A stretch of 64,000 nt of DNA from the NCBI GenBank assembly GCA_964017185.1, contig OZ024869.1, forward strand, positions 72,728,008-72,792,007, read 5' to 3'. How positions within the stretch are numbered: position 1 is the stretch's first letter; every line of letters begins with the position of its first letter. The stretch is from Rugalucina vietnamica. Lineage: Eukaryota > Mollusca > Bivalvia > Lucinida > Lucinidae. Of this stretch, positions 43,219 through 54,263 are shown in pieces. Made by a program: the position numbers and the translations under genes. Below the pieces are notes generated by a model. It saw only the letters and a list, made by a program, of their open reading frames with translations, was not told the DNA's origin and did not search any database.

Positions 43219-45138
43219 AACCAGAGGACCAATGTCCTGTAAACGCTCACCTGAGATCTGCTGCATATACCAATAAACATGTTTGAATATTATGGTATTT
43301 AATCTCAGTGCAGGGGCAGATGAAGCCCTTGGGCCATTTTCTTTTTCAGAATAATCGATATTTTGTCCATTTGCCAATTTCCTGCTGGCTTTTTCCTTCA
43401 AATGACATTTTAACAGTTATTCCCATTCAAATGCATTGGCAATGCAGGGTCATGATTTATATATACATTGTAGTACTTGAGCCATCGATGCTTCAAGCCA
43501 AGTTTCCTTGAAATCGGTCCACTGGTTCCGGAGAAGAAGATTTTCGAGAGATTTTTACCATATATGGGCCTGGCGGCCATGTGACCTGGATTATTTATAT
43601 ACACATTGATTACCCCATCCTATAGATGCTTCACATAAAATTTGGCTTTGATTGGCCAAGTGGTTTCAGAGGAGCAGATGTTTGAATATTATGGAGATAG
43701 ACATGTATATTGCCCCGGGGTGGGGGCATATGAGCCCCTGTGGTCCATTTTTGTCAGAATCATTAATAGTCAGTCCTAATGCCCATTTCCTGCAAGACTT
43801 TCACTTTCAATGACATTTTAAAAGTTTTCCCCATTCAAATGCATTGGCGACATATGTTGACCTTGCCATAAAATAGGTCAAGGTCATCACAGGGTCATGA
43901 TTTATATATACTTTGTAGTGCTTTAGCCATCGATGTTTCATGCCAAGTCTCATTGAAATTGGTCCACCGATTCCAGAGAAAAAGATTTTTGAAGGGTTTT
44001 TACCATATATGGGCATGGTGGCCATCTTGGTCATGTGTCCTGGATTATTTATAAACACATTGGTTATCCCTTCCTATTGATGCTTTACATAAAATTTGGC
44101 TTTGATTGGTCAAGCGGTTTCAGAGGAGCAGACGTTTGAATATAGTGAAGATATACATGTATATTGCCCCGGGATGGGGGCACATGAGACCCTGGAGTCC
44201 TTTTTTTTTTTTAGAATCATTAATATTCAGTCCTACTGCCCATTTCCTGCAAGACTTTCACTTTAAATGACATTTTTAAAGTTTTCCCCATTCAAATGCA
44301 TTGGCGACCTATGTTGACCTTGCCGTAAAATAGGTCAAGGTCATCACAGGGTCATGATTTATATACACATTGTAGTGCTTTAGCCATCGATGCTTCATGC
44401 CAAGTTTCATTGAAATTGGTCCACCGGTTCCAGAGAAAAAGATTTTTTGAAGGGTTTTTACCATATATGGGCATGGCGGCCATGTTGGTCATGTGACCTG
44501 GATTATTTATATATACATTGGTTATCCCTTCCTATTGATGCTTTACATAAAATTTGGCTTTGATTGGTCAAGCGGTTTCAGAGGAGAAGACGTTTGAATA
44601 TAGTGAAGATATACATGTATATTGCCCCGAGGTGGGGGCACATGAGCCCCTGGGGTCCAATTATTTTTAGAATCATTAATATTCAGTCCTACTGCCCATT
44701 TCCTGCAAGACTTTCACTTTAAATGACATTTTAAAAGTTTTCCCCATTCAAATGCATTGGTGACCTATGTTGACCTTGCTGTAAAATAGGTCAAGGTCAT
44801 CACAGGGTCATAATTTATATACACATTGTAGTGCTTGAGCCAATGATGCTTCATGCCATGTTTCGTTGAAATCGGTCCACTGGTTCGGGAGAAGATTTTT
44901 GAAGGGTTTTTACCATATATGGGCATGGCGGCCATCTTGGTCATGTGACCTGGATTTCTTATATACACATTGGTTCCCCCTTCCTATAGATGCTTCATAT
45001 AAAATTTGGCTTTGATTGGCCAAGCAGTTTCAGAGGAGAAGATCTTTGAAATTGTGGACGGACGACGGACGGACGGACAGCGGATCATGGCCATCCTATA
45101 AGCTCACCTTGTGAGCCTAACGGCTCAGGTGAGCTAAA
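43219..45138 (-). mobile_element. Class A hairpin-ended element, reverse orientation, ~500-bp modules
   Basis: Plus-strand left border AACCAGAGGACCAATGTCCT. Four modules of about 475 bp with ATTCAAATGCATTGGCGACC, TTGACCTTGCCGTAAAATAG, GGGCATGGCGGCCATCTTGG and GCTTTGATTGGTCAAGCG. Right border CGGACGGACGGACAGCGGAT, then the AGCTCACCTTGTGAGCC hairpin and AGGTGAGCTAA. Confidence 0.85.
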
Positions 45139-45147
45139 AAAAAAAGA

Positions 45148-46323
45148 CATCAAACTATGACCAAAGCAAACTTTGAAATCGGTCCACCAGTTCTGGAGAA
45201 GATTTTTGAAGAGTTTTTATTGTATATGGGCATGGCGGCCATCTTGGTAATGTGACCTAGATTATTTATATGCACATTGATTCCCCCATTCTATAGATGC
45301 TTCACATAAAATTTGACTTTGATTGGTCAAGCAGTTTCACAGGAGATGTGTGAATATTATGGTAATATACATATACAATACCCCGGGGTGGGGGCAGATG
45401 AGGCCCTTGGGTCCAATTTTGTTTTCAGAATCATTAATATTCAGTCCTACTGCCCATTTCCTGCAAGACTTTCACTTTAAATGACTTTTTAAAAGTTTTC
45501 TCCATTCAAATGCATTGGGGACCTATGTTGACCTTGCCGTAAAATAGGCCAAGGTCATCCCAGGGTCATGATTCATATATACTTTGTAGTACTTGAGCCA
45601 TCGATACTTAAGGCCAGGTTTCATTGAAATCGTTTTACTGGTTCTGGAGAAGAAGATTTTTGAAGGGTTTTTACCATACATGGGCATGGCGGCCATCTTG
45701 GTCATGTGACCTGGATTATATTTATATACACATTGGTTACCCCTTCTTGTTGATGCTTCACATAACATTTGGCTTTGTTTGGCCAAGCGGTTTCAGAGGA
45801 GATGTTTGAATATTATGGAGATATACATGTACATGTATATTGCCACAGGGTGGGGCACATGAGCCTCTGTGGTCCAATTTTTTTCAGAATCATTAATATT
45901 CAGTCCTACTGCCCATTTCCTGCAAGACTTTCACTTTAAATGACATTTTAAAAGTTTTCCTCATTCAAATGCATTGGCGACCTATGTTGACCTTGCCGTA
46001 AAATAGGTCAAGGCCATCAATGCTTCATGCCAAGTTTCTTTGAAATCGGTCCACCGGTTCTGGAGAAGATTTTTGAAGGGTTTTTACTATATATGGGCAT
46101 AGTGGCCATCTTGGTCATGTGACCTGGATTTCTTATATACACATTGGTTCCCCCTTCCTATAGATGCTTCATGTAAAATTTGGCTTTGATTGGCCAAGTG
46201 GTTTCAGAGGAGAAGATCTTTGAAATTGTGGACGGACGACGACGACGACAGGTGACGGACGGACGCCAGAGCATGGCTATCCTATAAGCTCACCATATGA
46301 GCCTTCGGCTCAGGTGAGCTAAA
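45148..46323 (-). mobile_element. Class A element, reverse orientation, truncated at its far end
   Basis: The same modules as 43219-45138, about two and a half of them, ending in GGACGACGACGACGACAGG and the AGCTCACCATATGAGCC hairpin. The AGGACC...GGTCCT end is missing. It lies about 10 bp from its neighbour, so the pair may have arisen by recombination between copies. Confidence 0.8.
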
Positions 46324-46398
46324 AAAAGGCAAATAGAACATACTTTGTGGGTATTCATTAAAATCATGAATTTAAACAATTTATTCATCAACCCTCAA

Positions 46399-47072
46399 CA
46401 GGTCTAAGAGCTGACATTTCAAGTCTTTAAATCTACAGACTTACTAAATTTACAGACTGTCTGTAAATCTACAGACTTGTTAAGTCTGTGGATATAAAGA
46501 CAGTCTGTAAATCTAAAGACTTGTAAAGTCTATATATTTAAAGACTTATGCAGTATTTCATCGAATTTTGGAATACCAAGAAAAAGCGCATTCTATATTT
46601 GACGTAAATGAATGACCTATACATGTACGATATTCGGTGTGTAAAGTTGGTGCAAAAGTATGGCCTTATTTCCGTGTACTGATAGCAAATAATAACTATA
46701 TGTATTCCTTGTTGATTATTCTCCCTTTGACCATTGTTGGCGATGAATGTCACCCGATCAGATGATTGCTTGCGTTATCAGTTGTTGAGTTATAGTATAT
46801 GGGAGAAAACTTTTGTATATCAAAACCCATTTATTTGTTTCTTCCATTATTCAATGTTAAGTCAACAAACGATGAACATTTTTCTGCACTATGCAACTGC
46901 TTATGTAATAAAGCAAATCACAATTGTATATCAGTGCGAATTTTCCGTATTTCATAATTGTTGCTATTTCTTCGTTTTAGTCTTTAATTCTATAGACTCA
47001 CAGGTCTTTGAATCTAAAGACAGTCTGTAAATCTAAAGACAGTCTGTAAATTTATTTCAGCTCTTAGACCTG
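46399..47072. mobile_element. TIR element with AGACTGTCTGTAAATCTA words
   Basis: Perfect inverted ends CAGGTCTAAGAGCTGA. Both subterminal zones repeat AGTCTGTAAATCTAAAGAC-like words in both orientations (46425-46550 and 46980-47055). The middle has no known domain. 674 bp, non-autonomous. Confidence 0.8.
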
Positions 47073-47500
47073 CTCAATACAATCAAAAGTGTGACTACGA
47101 TTCAGAAATAGGCAACATTTTGTAACCCTTATTAAAGTCTAAAAGTAAACAAAGTCACCAAAATAAAATCAACCATTAATTATGATAACAAACATCGATT
47201 TTTTGGTCAAAATTGATAATTTTGTTTATATCCAATCGAATTTGTGTGCCTTGATTTTTCATCAAAAATATCATAAACTTAAGAATCGCCTATATCAACA
47301 ACTGTGGGCTTCAGCAAATATTTAATATCTCAAATAAACATTACAGTTGGCGAAATAAGGCCGTCTCTCGCCAAGCACTGCCCTACCAGACTCTATATCA
47401 GACTGCTCAGGCGGAGTGCAGCAATTGTGTTCAGCTAGTTCCAGCTTAGGTTTCATAGGGCACTAGATTTTCCTTTGGAGGATCTAATACAGCAGCTACT
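47073..47500. other. Downstream of the recombinase relic, nothing recognised
   Basis: No exon or family member seen. Confidence 0.45.
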
Positions 47501-47502
47501 CG

Positions 47503-47803
47503 CTACTGAATTTCACTTGAAGCAACCTTATACTTCTGTACACTTTTCTCAGATCTATGTCCAGTCCTTTGCATTATTTTTTGCTCATCCACCCCTGCCA
47601 TGTAGAGTTGTGTCACACACGTTCTTTTACTGCTATGATTGGTATAATTCCCAGAAAGTTCAGCATGTGCCCATATTACTTTTATCATGTTTTTATGTTT
47701 ATTTACTCCAATGACTTGATTGCTATAGCGTATAGGGAGTCCAGCTAGTGGTCTTCGGTAGAAAGCGCTTCTATTTAACGCCACCAAATATTTCTTAAAA
47801 GAT
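47503..47803 (-). pseudogene. Crypton-type tyrosine recombinase, C-terminal exon
   Basis: From an acceptor-like TTGCAG (47809-47804) the frame reads SFKKYLVALNRSAFYRRPL, GVNKHKNMIKVIW, then YTNHSSKRTCVTQLY, AGVDEQKIMQRTGHRS and VQKYK before a stop. The NHS..R, GHRS (His-x-Arg region) and final Tyr match the catalytic end of animal Crypton/DUF3504-type tyrosine recombinases. The stronger upstream acceptor (TTTTCAG, 47822) would put TGA in this frame. The central catalytic exons were not found, so this is probably a relic. Confidence 0.65.
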
Positions 47804-47859
47804 CTGCAATTGGTTTCTCATCTGAAAAAAAAATTAAAACAATGTTTTCTGAGGAAAAC

Positions 47860-49626
47860 TATGTCCCCCCAACCGTTTAGTAATTGAAGTGTAGTTACCT
47901 TGTGATATGAAGTTTTTCTAGGGAAGACACCATGTAAGGTGTGATAGTTTAAACTTGTTTTGGACCCTGTCTAAAATTGGGTCACAATCACCAAATTCTT
48001 ATAAACTCTGAACCTCCTCACAACAATGCTTCTGAGCAAGTTTGGTCAAAATCCATCAATTAGTTTACAAGATATCGTATCGGAAAAACTAATTTCAACA
48101 GTTTTTATGGACCCGTGACCTTGGAAATTAGGTCAAGGTCATCAAAATCTAATCAACTTTGAGCCTCCTCCAAACAATGCTTCTGTGCAAGTTTGGTCAA
48201 AATCCATCAACTGGTTTACAAGATATTGCAGTGAAAAGACTAATTTCAACATTTTTTTATGGACTCGTGACCTTGAAAATTAGGTCAAGGTCACCGAAAT
48301 CTAATCAACTCTGAGCCTTCTCGCAACAATGCTTCTGTGCAAGTTTGGTCAAAATCCATCAATTGGTTTACAAGTTATCGAGTTGGAAAGATTAATTTCA
48401 ACATTTTTTATGGACTCGTGACCTTGAAAATTAGGTCAAGATCACCAAAATCTAATCAACTCTGAGCCTCCTCCCAACAATGCTTCTGTGCAAGTTTGGT
48501 CAAAATCCGTCAATTGATTTACAAGATACTGCGTTGGAAAGACTAATTTCAACATTTTTTATGGACTTGTGACCTTGAAAATTAGGTCAAGGTCACCAAA
48601 ATCTAGCCGACTCTGCGCCTTCTCGCAACAATGCTTCTGTACAAGTTTGGTCGAAATCCATCCATTCGTTTACAAGTTATCGCGTTGGAAAGACTAATTT
48701 TAACATTTTTTATGGACTTGTGACCTTGATTATTAGGTCAAGGTCACCAAAATATAATCAACTCTGAGCCTCCTCCCAACAATGCTTCTGTGCAAGTTTG
48801 GTCAAAATCCATTGATTGGTTTACAAGATACTGCATTGGAAAGACTAATTTCAACATTTTTTATGGACTCGTGACCTTGAAAATTAGATCAAGGTCACCA
48901 AAATCTAATCAACTCTGAGCCTTCTTGCAACAATGCTTCTGTGCAAGTTTGGTCAAAATCCATCTATTGGTTTACAAGTTATCGCGTTGGAAAGACTAAT
49001 TTCAACATTTTTTATGGACTCGTGACCTTGAAAATTCGGTCAAGGTCACCAAAATCTAATCAACTCTGAGCCTCCTCCCAACAATGCTTCTGTGCAAGTT
49101 TGGTCAAAATCCATCAATAGGTTTACAAGATATTGCATTGGAAAGACTAATTTCAACAGTTTTTATGGACTCGTGACCTTGAAAATTAGGTCAAGGTCAC
49201 CGAAATCTAATCAACTCTGAGCCTCCTCCCAACAATGCTCCTGTGCAAGTTTAGTCAAAATCCATTCATTTGTTCAGAAGATATCGCGTCGGAAAACCTA
49301 ATTTGATCAGTTTTCATAGGCTGGTGACCTTGAAAATTAGGTCAAGGTCACCAAAATCTAATCAACTCTGAGCCTCCTCCCAACAATGCTCTTGTGCAAG
49401 TTTGCTCAAAATCCATTCATTTGTTCAGAAGATATCGCGTCAGAAAACCTAATTTGATCAGTTTTCATGGGCTGGTGACCTTGAAAATGAGGTCAAGGTC
49501 ACCAAAATCTAATCAACTCTTTCCCCCCTCCCAACCATGTATCTGTGCAAGTTTGGTCAAAATCCATCCACTGGTTCAAAAGATATCGCGTAAGAAAGAA
49601 GCTACGCGGACGCGGACGCCGACGCG

Positions 49627-49674
<48 letters not shown>

Positions 49675-49722
49675 AACCGCACCAAAAACAATATGTCCCC
49701 CACCTTCGGTTGGGGGGACATA
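47860..49722 (-). mobile_element. Class C hairpin-ended modular element (TATGTCCCCC) with 151-bp modules
   Basis: On the right the hairpin TATGTCCCCCACCTTCGG / TTGGGGGGACATA (49692-49722), preceded by a GACGCC repeat (49608-49672). On the left TATGTCCCCCCAACCG. In between, about ten modules at a 151-152 bp period. GTGACCTTG recurs at 48115, 48267, 48418, 48569, 48720 and on to about 49475, each with GACCTTGAAAATTAGGTCAA and CAATGCTTCTGTGCAAGTTT. Shares its layout, not its ends, with classes A and B. Confidence 0.8.
49608..49672 (+). repeat. (GACGCC)n tract
   Basis: GACGCGGACGCC then GACGCC repeats, the class C counterpart of the CGTCCGTCC tract next to class A hairpins. Confidence 0.9.
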
Positions 49723-49730
49723 AAAAACAC

Positions 49731-49955
49731 CATCAAGAAGACATGTCCGTGAAATAAATACCCCCTTGAACCCCTATTTTATACAGTAAAACAGGAGTTT
49801 ACAGGGATGTGCCTATCCAAAGCATAGATTGTGGGTACTCGTTAAAACCGCCTCAGCGAGGCGGTTCTCACGTGTGCCTACAATTAATGTTTTGAGCACA
49901 TAAAATAAACATATCATAATTTTTCTAATGAGATTTCAATTTTTACAGAGCTGCA
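49731..49955 (+). mobile_element. GC-cored MITE, copy 14 (right end lost)
   Basis: Starts CATCAAGAAGACATGTCCGT 9 bases after the class C hairpin. Core GTTAAAACCGCCTCAGCGAG / GGCGGTTCTCACGTGTGCC. Confidence 0.8.
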
Positions 49956-50074
49956 ATGATCTCAATTTCAATTTTTCGTATAAATGCTACGAATCGGACT
50001 ATTTGGTACAATTTAATTCAGACATCAGTTCCACTTGTTTACACTAATTATTTCTATAATATTTACTGTTCAAA

Positions 50075-50230
50075 CATGGGCGGATCCAGAGGGGGGGACA
50101 GGGGGTCCCCCCCCTCCCCTGGCATTGCCAGATTATTTGTTTTTGCCATGTTGAAATTTTCCGTCAGACCCCTTCTGGGAATTTGGACCCCCCCCCCCCC
50201 ACATGGGAAAATTTTCTGGATCCGCGCATG
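50075..50230. mobile_element. MITE with CATGCGCGGATCCAG ends
   Basis: CATGGGCGGATCCAGA at the left and TCTGGATCCGCGCATG at the right, about 155 bp. The interior has GGGGGACAGGGGGTCC and C-runs. Same family as 57388-57543. Confidence 0.8.
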
Positions 50231-50583
50231 CCAAACACGATCTTTCAGAATCTTTTTTTTCAAAATAGTTACTTCCCTTGCTAACATTCTCTCAAATTTA
50301 TTTTCTCCACGGGAAATTCTTGGATTTTTTTTTTTTATTTCAATACAGGTTTTCATTCTATTTATGTGACAACTTTTTGAACGTGACAGAATGACACAAA
50401 AGGGTGAATTTATAAACACAGTTTCTGAAATACGAGCCATGTTGGCATGACATTCAATGACAAAATATAACAAAAAGATACATACCATTTAGGCTGTAAT
50501 GTCTTATCCGTTTGTTAGACAGTTCCAAGTCCTTTTAGCCCCCTTTGTAGGTTTTGGAGCTTTGTCTACTGAACTCGACATAC
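50231..50583. other. Recombinase intron side, nothing recognised
   Basis: The missing middle exon of the Crypton-type gene would be expected here or in 47804-50583. None was found. Confidence 0.4.
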
Positions 50584-50854
50584 TTTCCATGGGCGATAGG
50601 GTTCGAGTTCTTTCTTCCGCGCTTCCACCACAAATCTGCTCAAATAATGGTTCATCTGCTCCACTGTCATTAACTGTATTTCCGGCACGAATTCAGGTCC
50701 AGCAGCATTTCTCCAAGAGGAAAAGACCCATGCAGCCCAGTTTGTGTTTTTCTTTGTGTTTCTGTTCTTATGGTTCTCTATGAGCTGACGGATCTCATAA
50801 TCGGATACTGTCGGCACAAATCGGGATGTGGCGGTTTCAGCAACAGTGGCATCG
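50584..50854 (-). pseudogene. Crypton-type tyrosine recombinase, N-terminal exon
   Basis: Minus-strand exon with acceptor TTTGTTTTAG|C and donor TGGAAA|GTATGT, open throughout (1 + 90 codons). It encodes SDYEIRQLIENHKNRNTKKN, TNWAAWVFSSW, then MTVEQMNHYLSRFVVEARKK. That is the usual start of the core-binding region in Crypton/DUF3504-type proteins ('NTKK.T.W...F..W' and 'L..F..E.RKKDG'). Intact splice sites suggest this was once a spliced gene rather than a bare transposon ORF. Together with 47503-47803 it covers both ends of the protein but not the middle. Confidence 0.65.
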
Positions 50855-51290
50855 CTAAAACAAAAATATAAATATCAAAGATTTTCGTTTTATCAAAAGG
50901 TGTTAACTGAAATTTTAAATTGTTACAGCTTATAAAACCGCTGTTACATCTTGGACCGTATATCTATTTTTCCTTATATTTGGCGGTTCTAGCGTGTACC
51001 CTAGATCTATGACCAATCAGTACTTTATGTGGGCAGAAACAAGAGAACCCCGAGAAAACCACCTGGCACACCCGCAAGCAGAACTTGGCTTGTCTCACAC
51101 ATGCTAGTGGATAATTTCCTGTCATAAAAAGTGTTATGAACACACATGACATGTATTATCACTTTTATGGGAATATGAGATGTAATTGATGACGTATGTA
51201 AAAACAATGTAAATTTTCATTGAAAATATGAATATTACACTCATGGTTATTTCCATATATATCCGTATGAAACTTATTGTTTGCTTTGTA
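50855..51290. other. Upstream of the recombinase exon; weak MITE remnant
   Basis: 50930-51015 holds GGCGGTTCTAGCGTGTACCC and TATTTTTCCTTATA, a decayed half of a GC-cored MITE. No exon recognised. Confidence 0.4.
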
Positions 51291-51409
51291 TAGAGGCGTA
51301 CAATTTTTCAGTCATGTCAGGATGGACCAAACTCTTCCTGGGTTTTACCAGTACTGTAGGGAGTTAATGTGTCTTGCTCAAGGACACAAGGTGACGCATG
51401 TGGGGATTG
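51291..51409 (+). mobile_element. SINE fragment, second copy of the 11978 type
   Basis: ACCAGTACTGTAGGGAGTTA and ATGTGTCTTGCTCAAGGACA match 12049-12090. Class A element DNA begins directly after it. Confidence 0.55.
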
Positions 51410-53547
51410 AAACCAGAGGACCATTGGTCCTGAGAACGCTCACCTGAAGCCTGATCCTGGAGTATTAAGTCATCATGAAATGACCTTGACCTTGAATACT
51501 CACACACCTTTATTGAATTCATAAGTTGTCTGCATCTGCAAAGTTTCAGGTCTCAGGCTGCAATAGTTTCCAAACCCAGTGATTTATGAGAAAACCATAA
51601 TTTTAATTTTGATATTTAAATGACTTTGGGTCAAGGTCAAGAAATGACCTTGGCCTTCATTAATTACTTACCTTAATTGACTCCATTGGTTGTCTGGCAT
51701 CTAGCAACTTCCAGGTCTCAGACTGCAACAGTTTCCAACATATCCATTGTTTTCGCCTTTTCCCATGTAAAAGCCTATGTTTCCAAAATTGACCTTGCCG
51801 TAAAACAGGTCAAGGTCATCCTATGGTCATCATTTGATCAAACTATGATGGGCTGTAGTCCCAAATGCTACATACCAAGTTTCGCGAAAATTGGCCTGCC
51901 GGTTCTTGTGAAGAAAATTTTTGAGTGTTTTTTACCATATATGGGCGTGGCGGCCATCTTGGTAACGTGACCTGGATTTCGCGATCAAACTTTCGTCTCC
52001 CCTACCCATGGATGCTCCACATAAAATTTCACTTTGATTGGCCCAGCAGTTTCAGAGAAGAAGATCTTTGAACAGTGTGTATGGACGACAGACTGGCCAA
52101 GGTCAAGAGATGACCTTGACCTAAATTAATCACATACCTTCATCTACTCCATTAGTTGTTTGCATCTACCACTTTTAAAGCATCAGGCTGCAATAGTTTT
52201 CAAAAAATCCATATTTTTCACTTTTTCCCATGTAAAAGCCTATGTTCCCAAAATTGACCTTGCCGTAAAATATGTCAAGGTCATCCTAGGGTCATCATTT
52301 TATCAAACTATGATGGTCTGGAGTCCCAAATTATACATACGAAGTTTCATGAAAATCGGCCTGCCGGTTCTGGAGAAGAAGATTTTTGAGTGGTTTTTAC
52401 CATATATGGGCGTGGCGGCCATCTTGGTCATGTGACCTGGATTTCGCAATCAAACTTTCATTATCTCTACCCATGGATGCTCCACATAAAATTTCAGTTT
52501 GATTTGCCATGCAGTTTCAGAGAAGAAGATCTTTGAAAAGTGTGTATGGACGACAGACTGGTCAAGGTCAAGAAATGACCTTGACCTAAAAATTAATCAC
52601 ATACTTTCATTAGTTGTTTTGCATCTATCACTTTTCAGGCCTCAGGCTGCAATAGTTTTCAAAAAATCCATAATTTTCACTTTCCTATGTTTCCAAAATT
52701 GACCTTGCCGTAAATTAGGTCAAGGTCATGCTAGGGTCATCATTTTATCAAACTATGATGGGCTGTAGTCCAATATGCTACATACCAAGTTTCATGAAAA
52801 TCGGCCTGCCGGTTCTGGAGAAGAAGATTTTTGAGTGGTTTTTACAATATATGGGCGTGGCAGCCATCTTGGTCATGTGACCTGGATTTCGCGATCAAAC
52901 TTTCATCTCCCCTACCCATGGATGCTCCACATAAAATTTCACTTTGATTGGCCCAACAGTTTCAGAGAAGAAGATCTTTGAAAAGTGTGAATGGACGACA
53001 GACTGGCCAAGGTCAAGAGATGACCTTGACCTAAATTAATCACATACCTTCATCTACTCCATTAGTTGTTTGCATCTACCACTTTTCAGGCGTCAGGCTG
53101 CAATAGTTTTCAAAAAATCCATAGTTTTCACTTTTTCCCATGTAAAAGCCTATGTTTCCAAATTTGACCTTGCCGTTAAATAGGTCAAGGTCATCCAAGG
53201 GTCATCATTTTATCAAACTATGATTGGTTGAAGTCCCCGATGCTACATACCAAGTTTCGTGGAAATCGGCCCACCAGTTCTGGAGAAGAAGATTTTTGAA
53301 GGGTTTTTACCATATATGGGCGTGGCAGCCATCTTGGTCATGTGACCCGGATCTCGCGCTCAAACTTCAGTTCCCCCTACCCATGGATGCTCCACATAAA
53401 ATTTCACTTTGATTGGCCAAGCGGTTTCAGAGAAGAAGATCTTTGAAATTGTGGACGACGGACGACGGACGGACGACGGACGGACGGACGCCGGATCATG
53501 GCCATCCTATAAGCTCACCTTGTGAGCCTTCGGCTCAGGTGAGCTAA
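51410..53547 (-). mobile_element. Class A hairpin-ended element, reverse orientation, long complete copy
   Basis: Plus-strand left border AACCAGAGGACCATTGGTCC, right border AGCTCACCTTGTGAGCCTTC...AGGTGAGCTAA. The tract GGACGACGGACGGACGACGG precedes the hairpin. Four modules of about 450 bp repeat GGGCGTGGCGGCCATCTTGG, TGACCTGGATTTCGC, TGACCTTGCCGTAAA and GATGACCTTGACCTAAATTA. It is the reverse-orientation relative of 6538-8183. Confidence 0.88.
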
Positions 53548-53589
53548 CCAGGACCTCTCTATTCGGAGTTCCACACTCTACCACTATGC

Positions 53590-53867
53590 CATCACGAAAA
53601 CATGTCCGTGTAATGTATACCCCCTTGAACCCCACTTTCATATAGCAAAACTGGGGTATGCAGGGGTATATATATTTTTCTTATTTTTGCTTCAAATCAT
53701 AGATTGTGGGTACTCGTTAGAAACGCCTCGCCGAGGCGATTCTAACGTGTATCCATAATCTAAGTTTTGAGCAATAATAAGAAAAATATCAATTTTTCAG
53801 CTGAAAATGTTCAATTTTTAAAGCTCAAAAAATCTGTATATTGCATCATGGGCAAGTTTTCGTAATG
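53590..53867 (+). mobile_element. GC-cored palindromic MITE, copy 15
   Basis: Ends CATCACGAAAACATGTCCGT and GGGCAAGTTTTCGTAATG. Core GAAACGCCTCGCCGAGGCGA. Confidence 0.88.
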
Positions 53868-53989
53868 CCATTGTCATGATTGTACTCCCTATAAAATTTA
53901 TTAAATTAATGCAAGATGCTGGGGTGGGATTAATGCTTCGTGATCAATGTAACATTACTATCACTGAAAAACTTAAATATCTTGCATAA

Positions 53990-54263
53990 CATCAGAAATA
54001 ACATATCAATGATATGTATACCCCCATAAACCCCACTTCTATATATAAACTGGAGTTTGCAGGCGGTATACCTATCTTTCTTATTTTTTATACAAAACAT
54101 AGATTGTGGGTGTTAGAAATGCCTAGCCAAGGCGGTTCTAACATGTACCCACAACCTATGTTTTGAGAAAAAATATCAATATTTTTCCAATGAAATTTTC
54201 AATTTTTACGGCTGAAAAGAATCTAGAGATGTATATTATATCCATGGTAAAGTTTTCATAATG
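53990..54263 (+). mobile_element. GC-cored palindromic MITE, copy 16
   Basis: Ends CATCAGAAATAACATATC and GTAAAGTTTTCATAATG. Core eroded to GTTAGAAATGCCTAGCCAAG / GCGGTTCTAACATG. Confidence 0.8.

Noticed and set aside
48000..49520. CRISPR-like array
   Set aside because: The regular 151-bp spacing is a plain tandem repeat in a eukaryotic element. There are no short repeats with unique spacers.
49394..49757. Frames with poly-(Arg) or (Pro-Thr) tails
   Set aside because: Translation of the GACGCC tract and class C modules.
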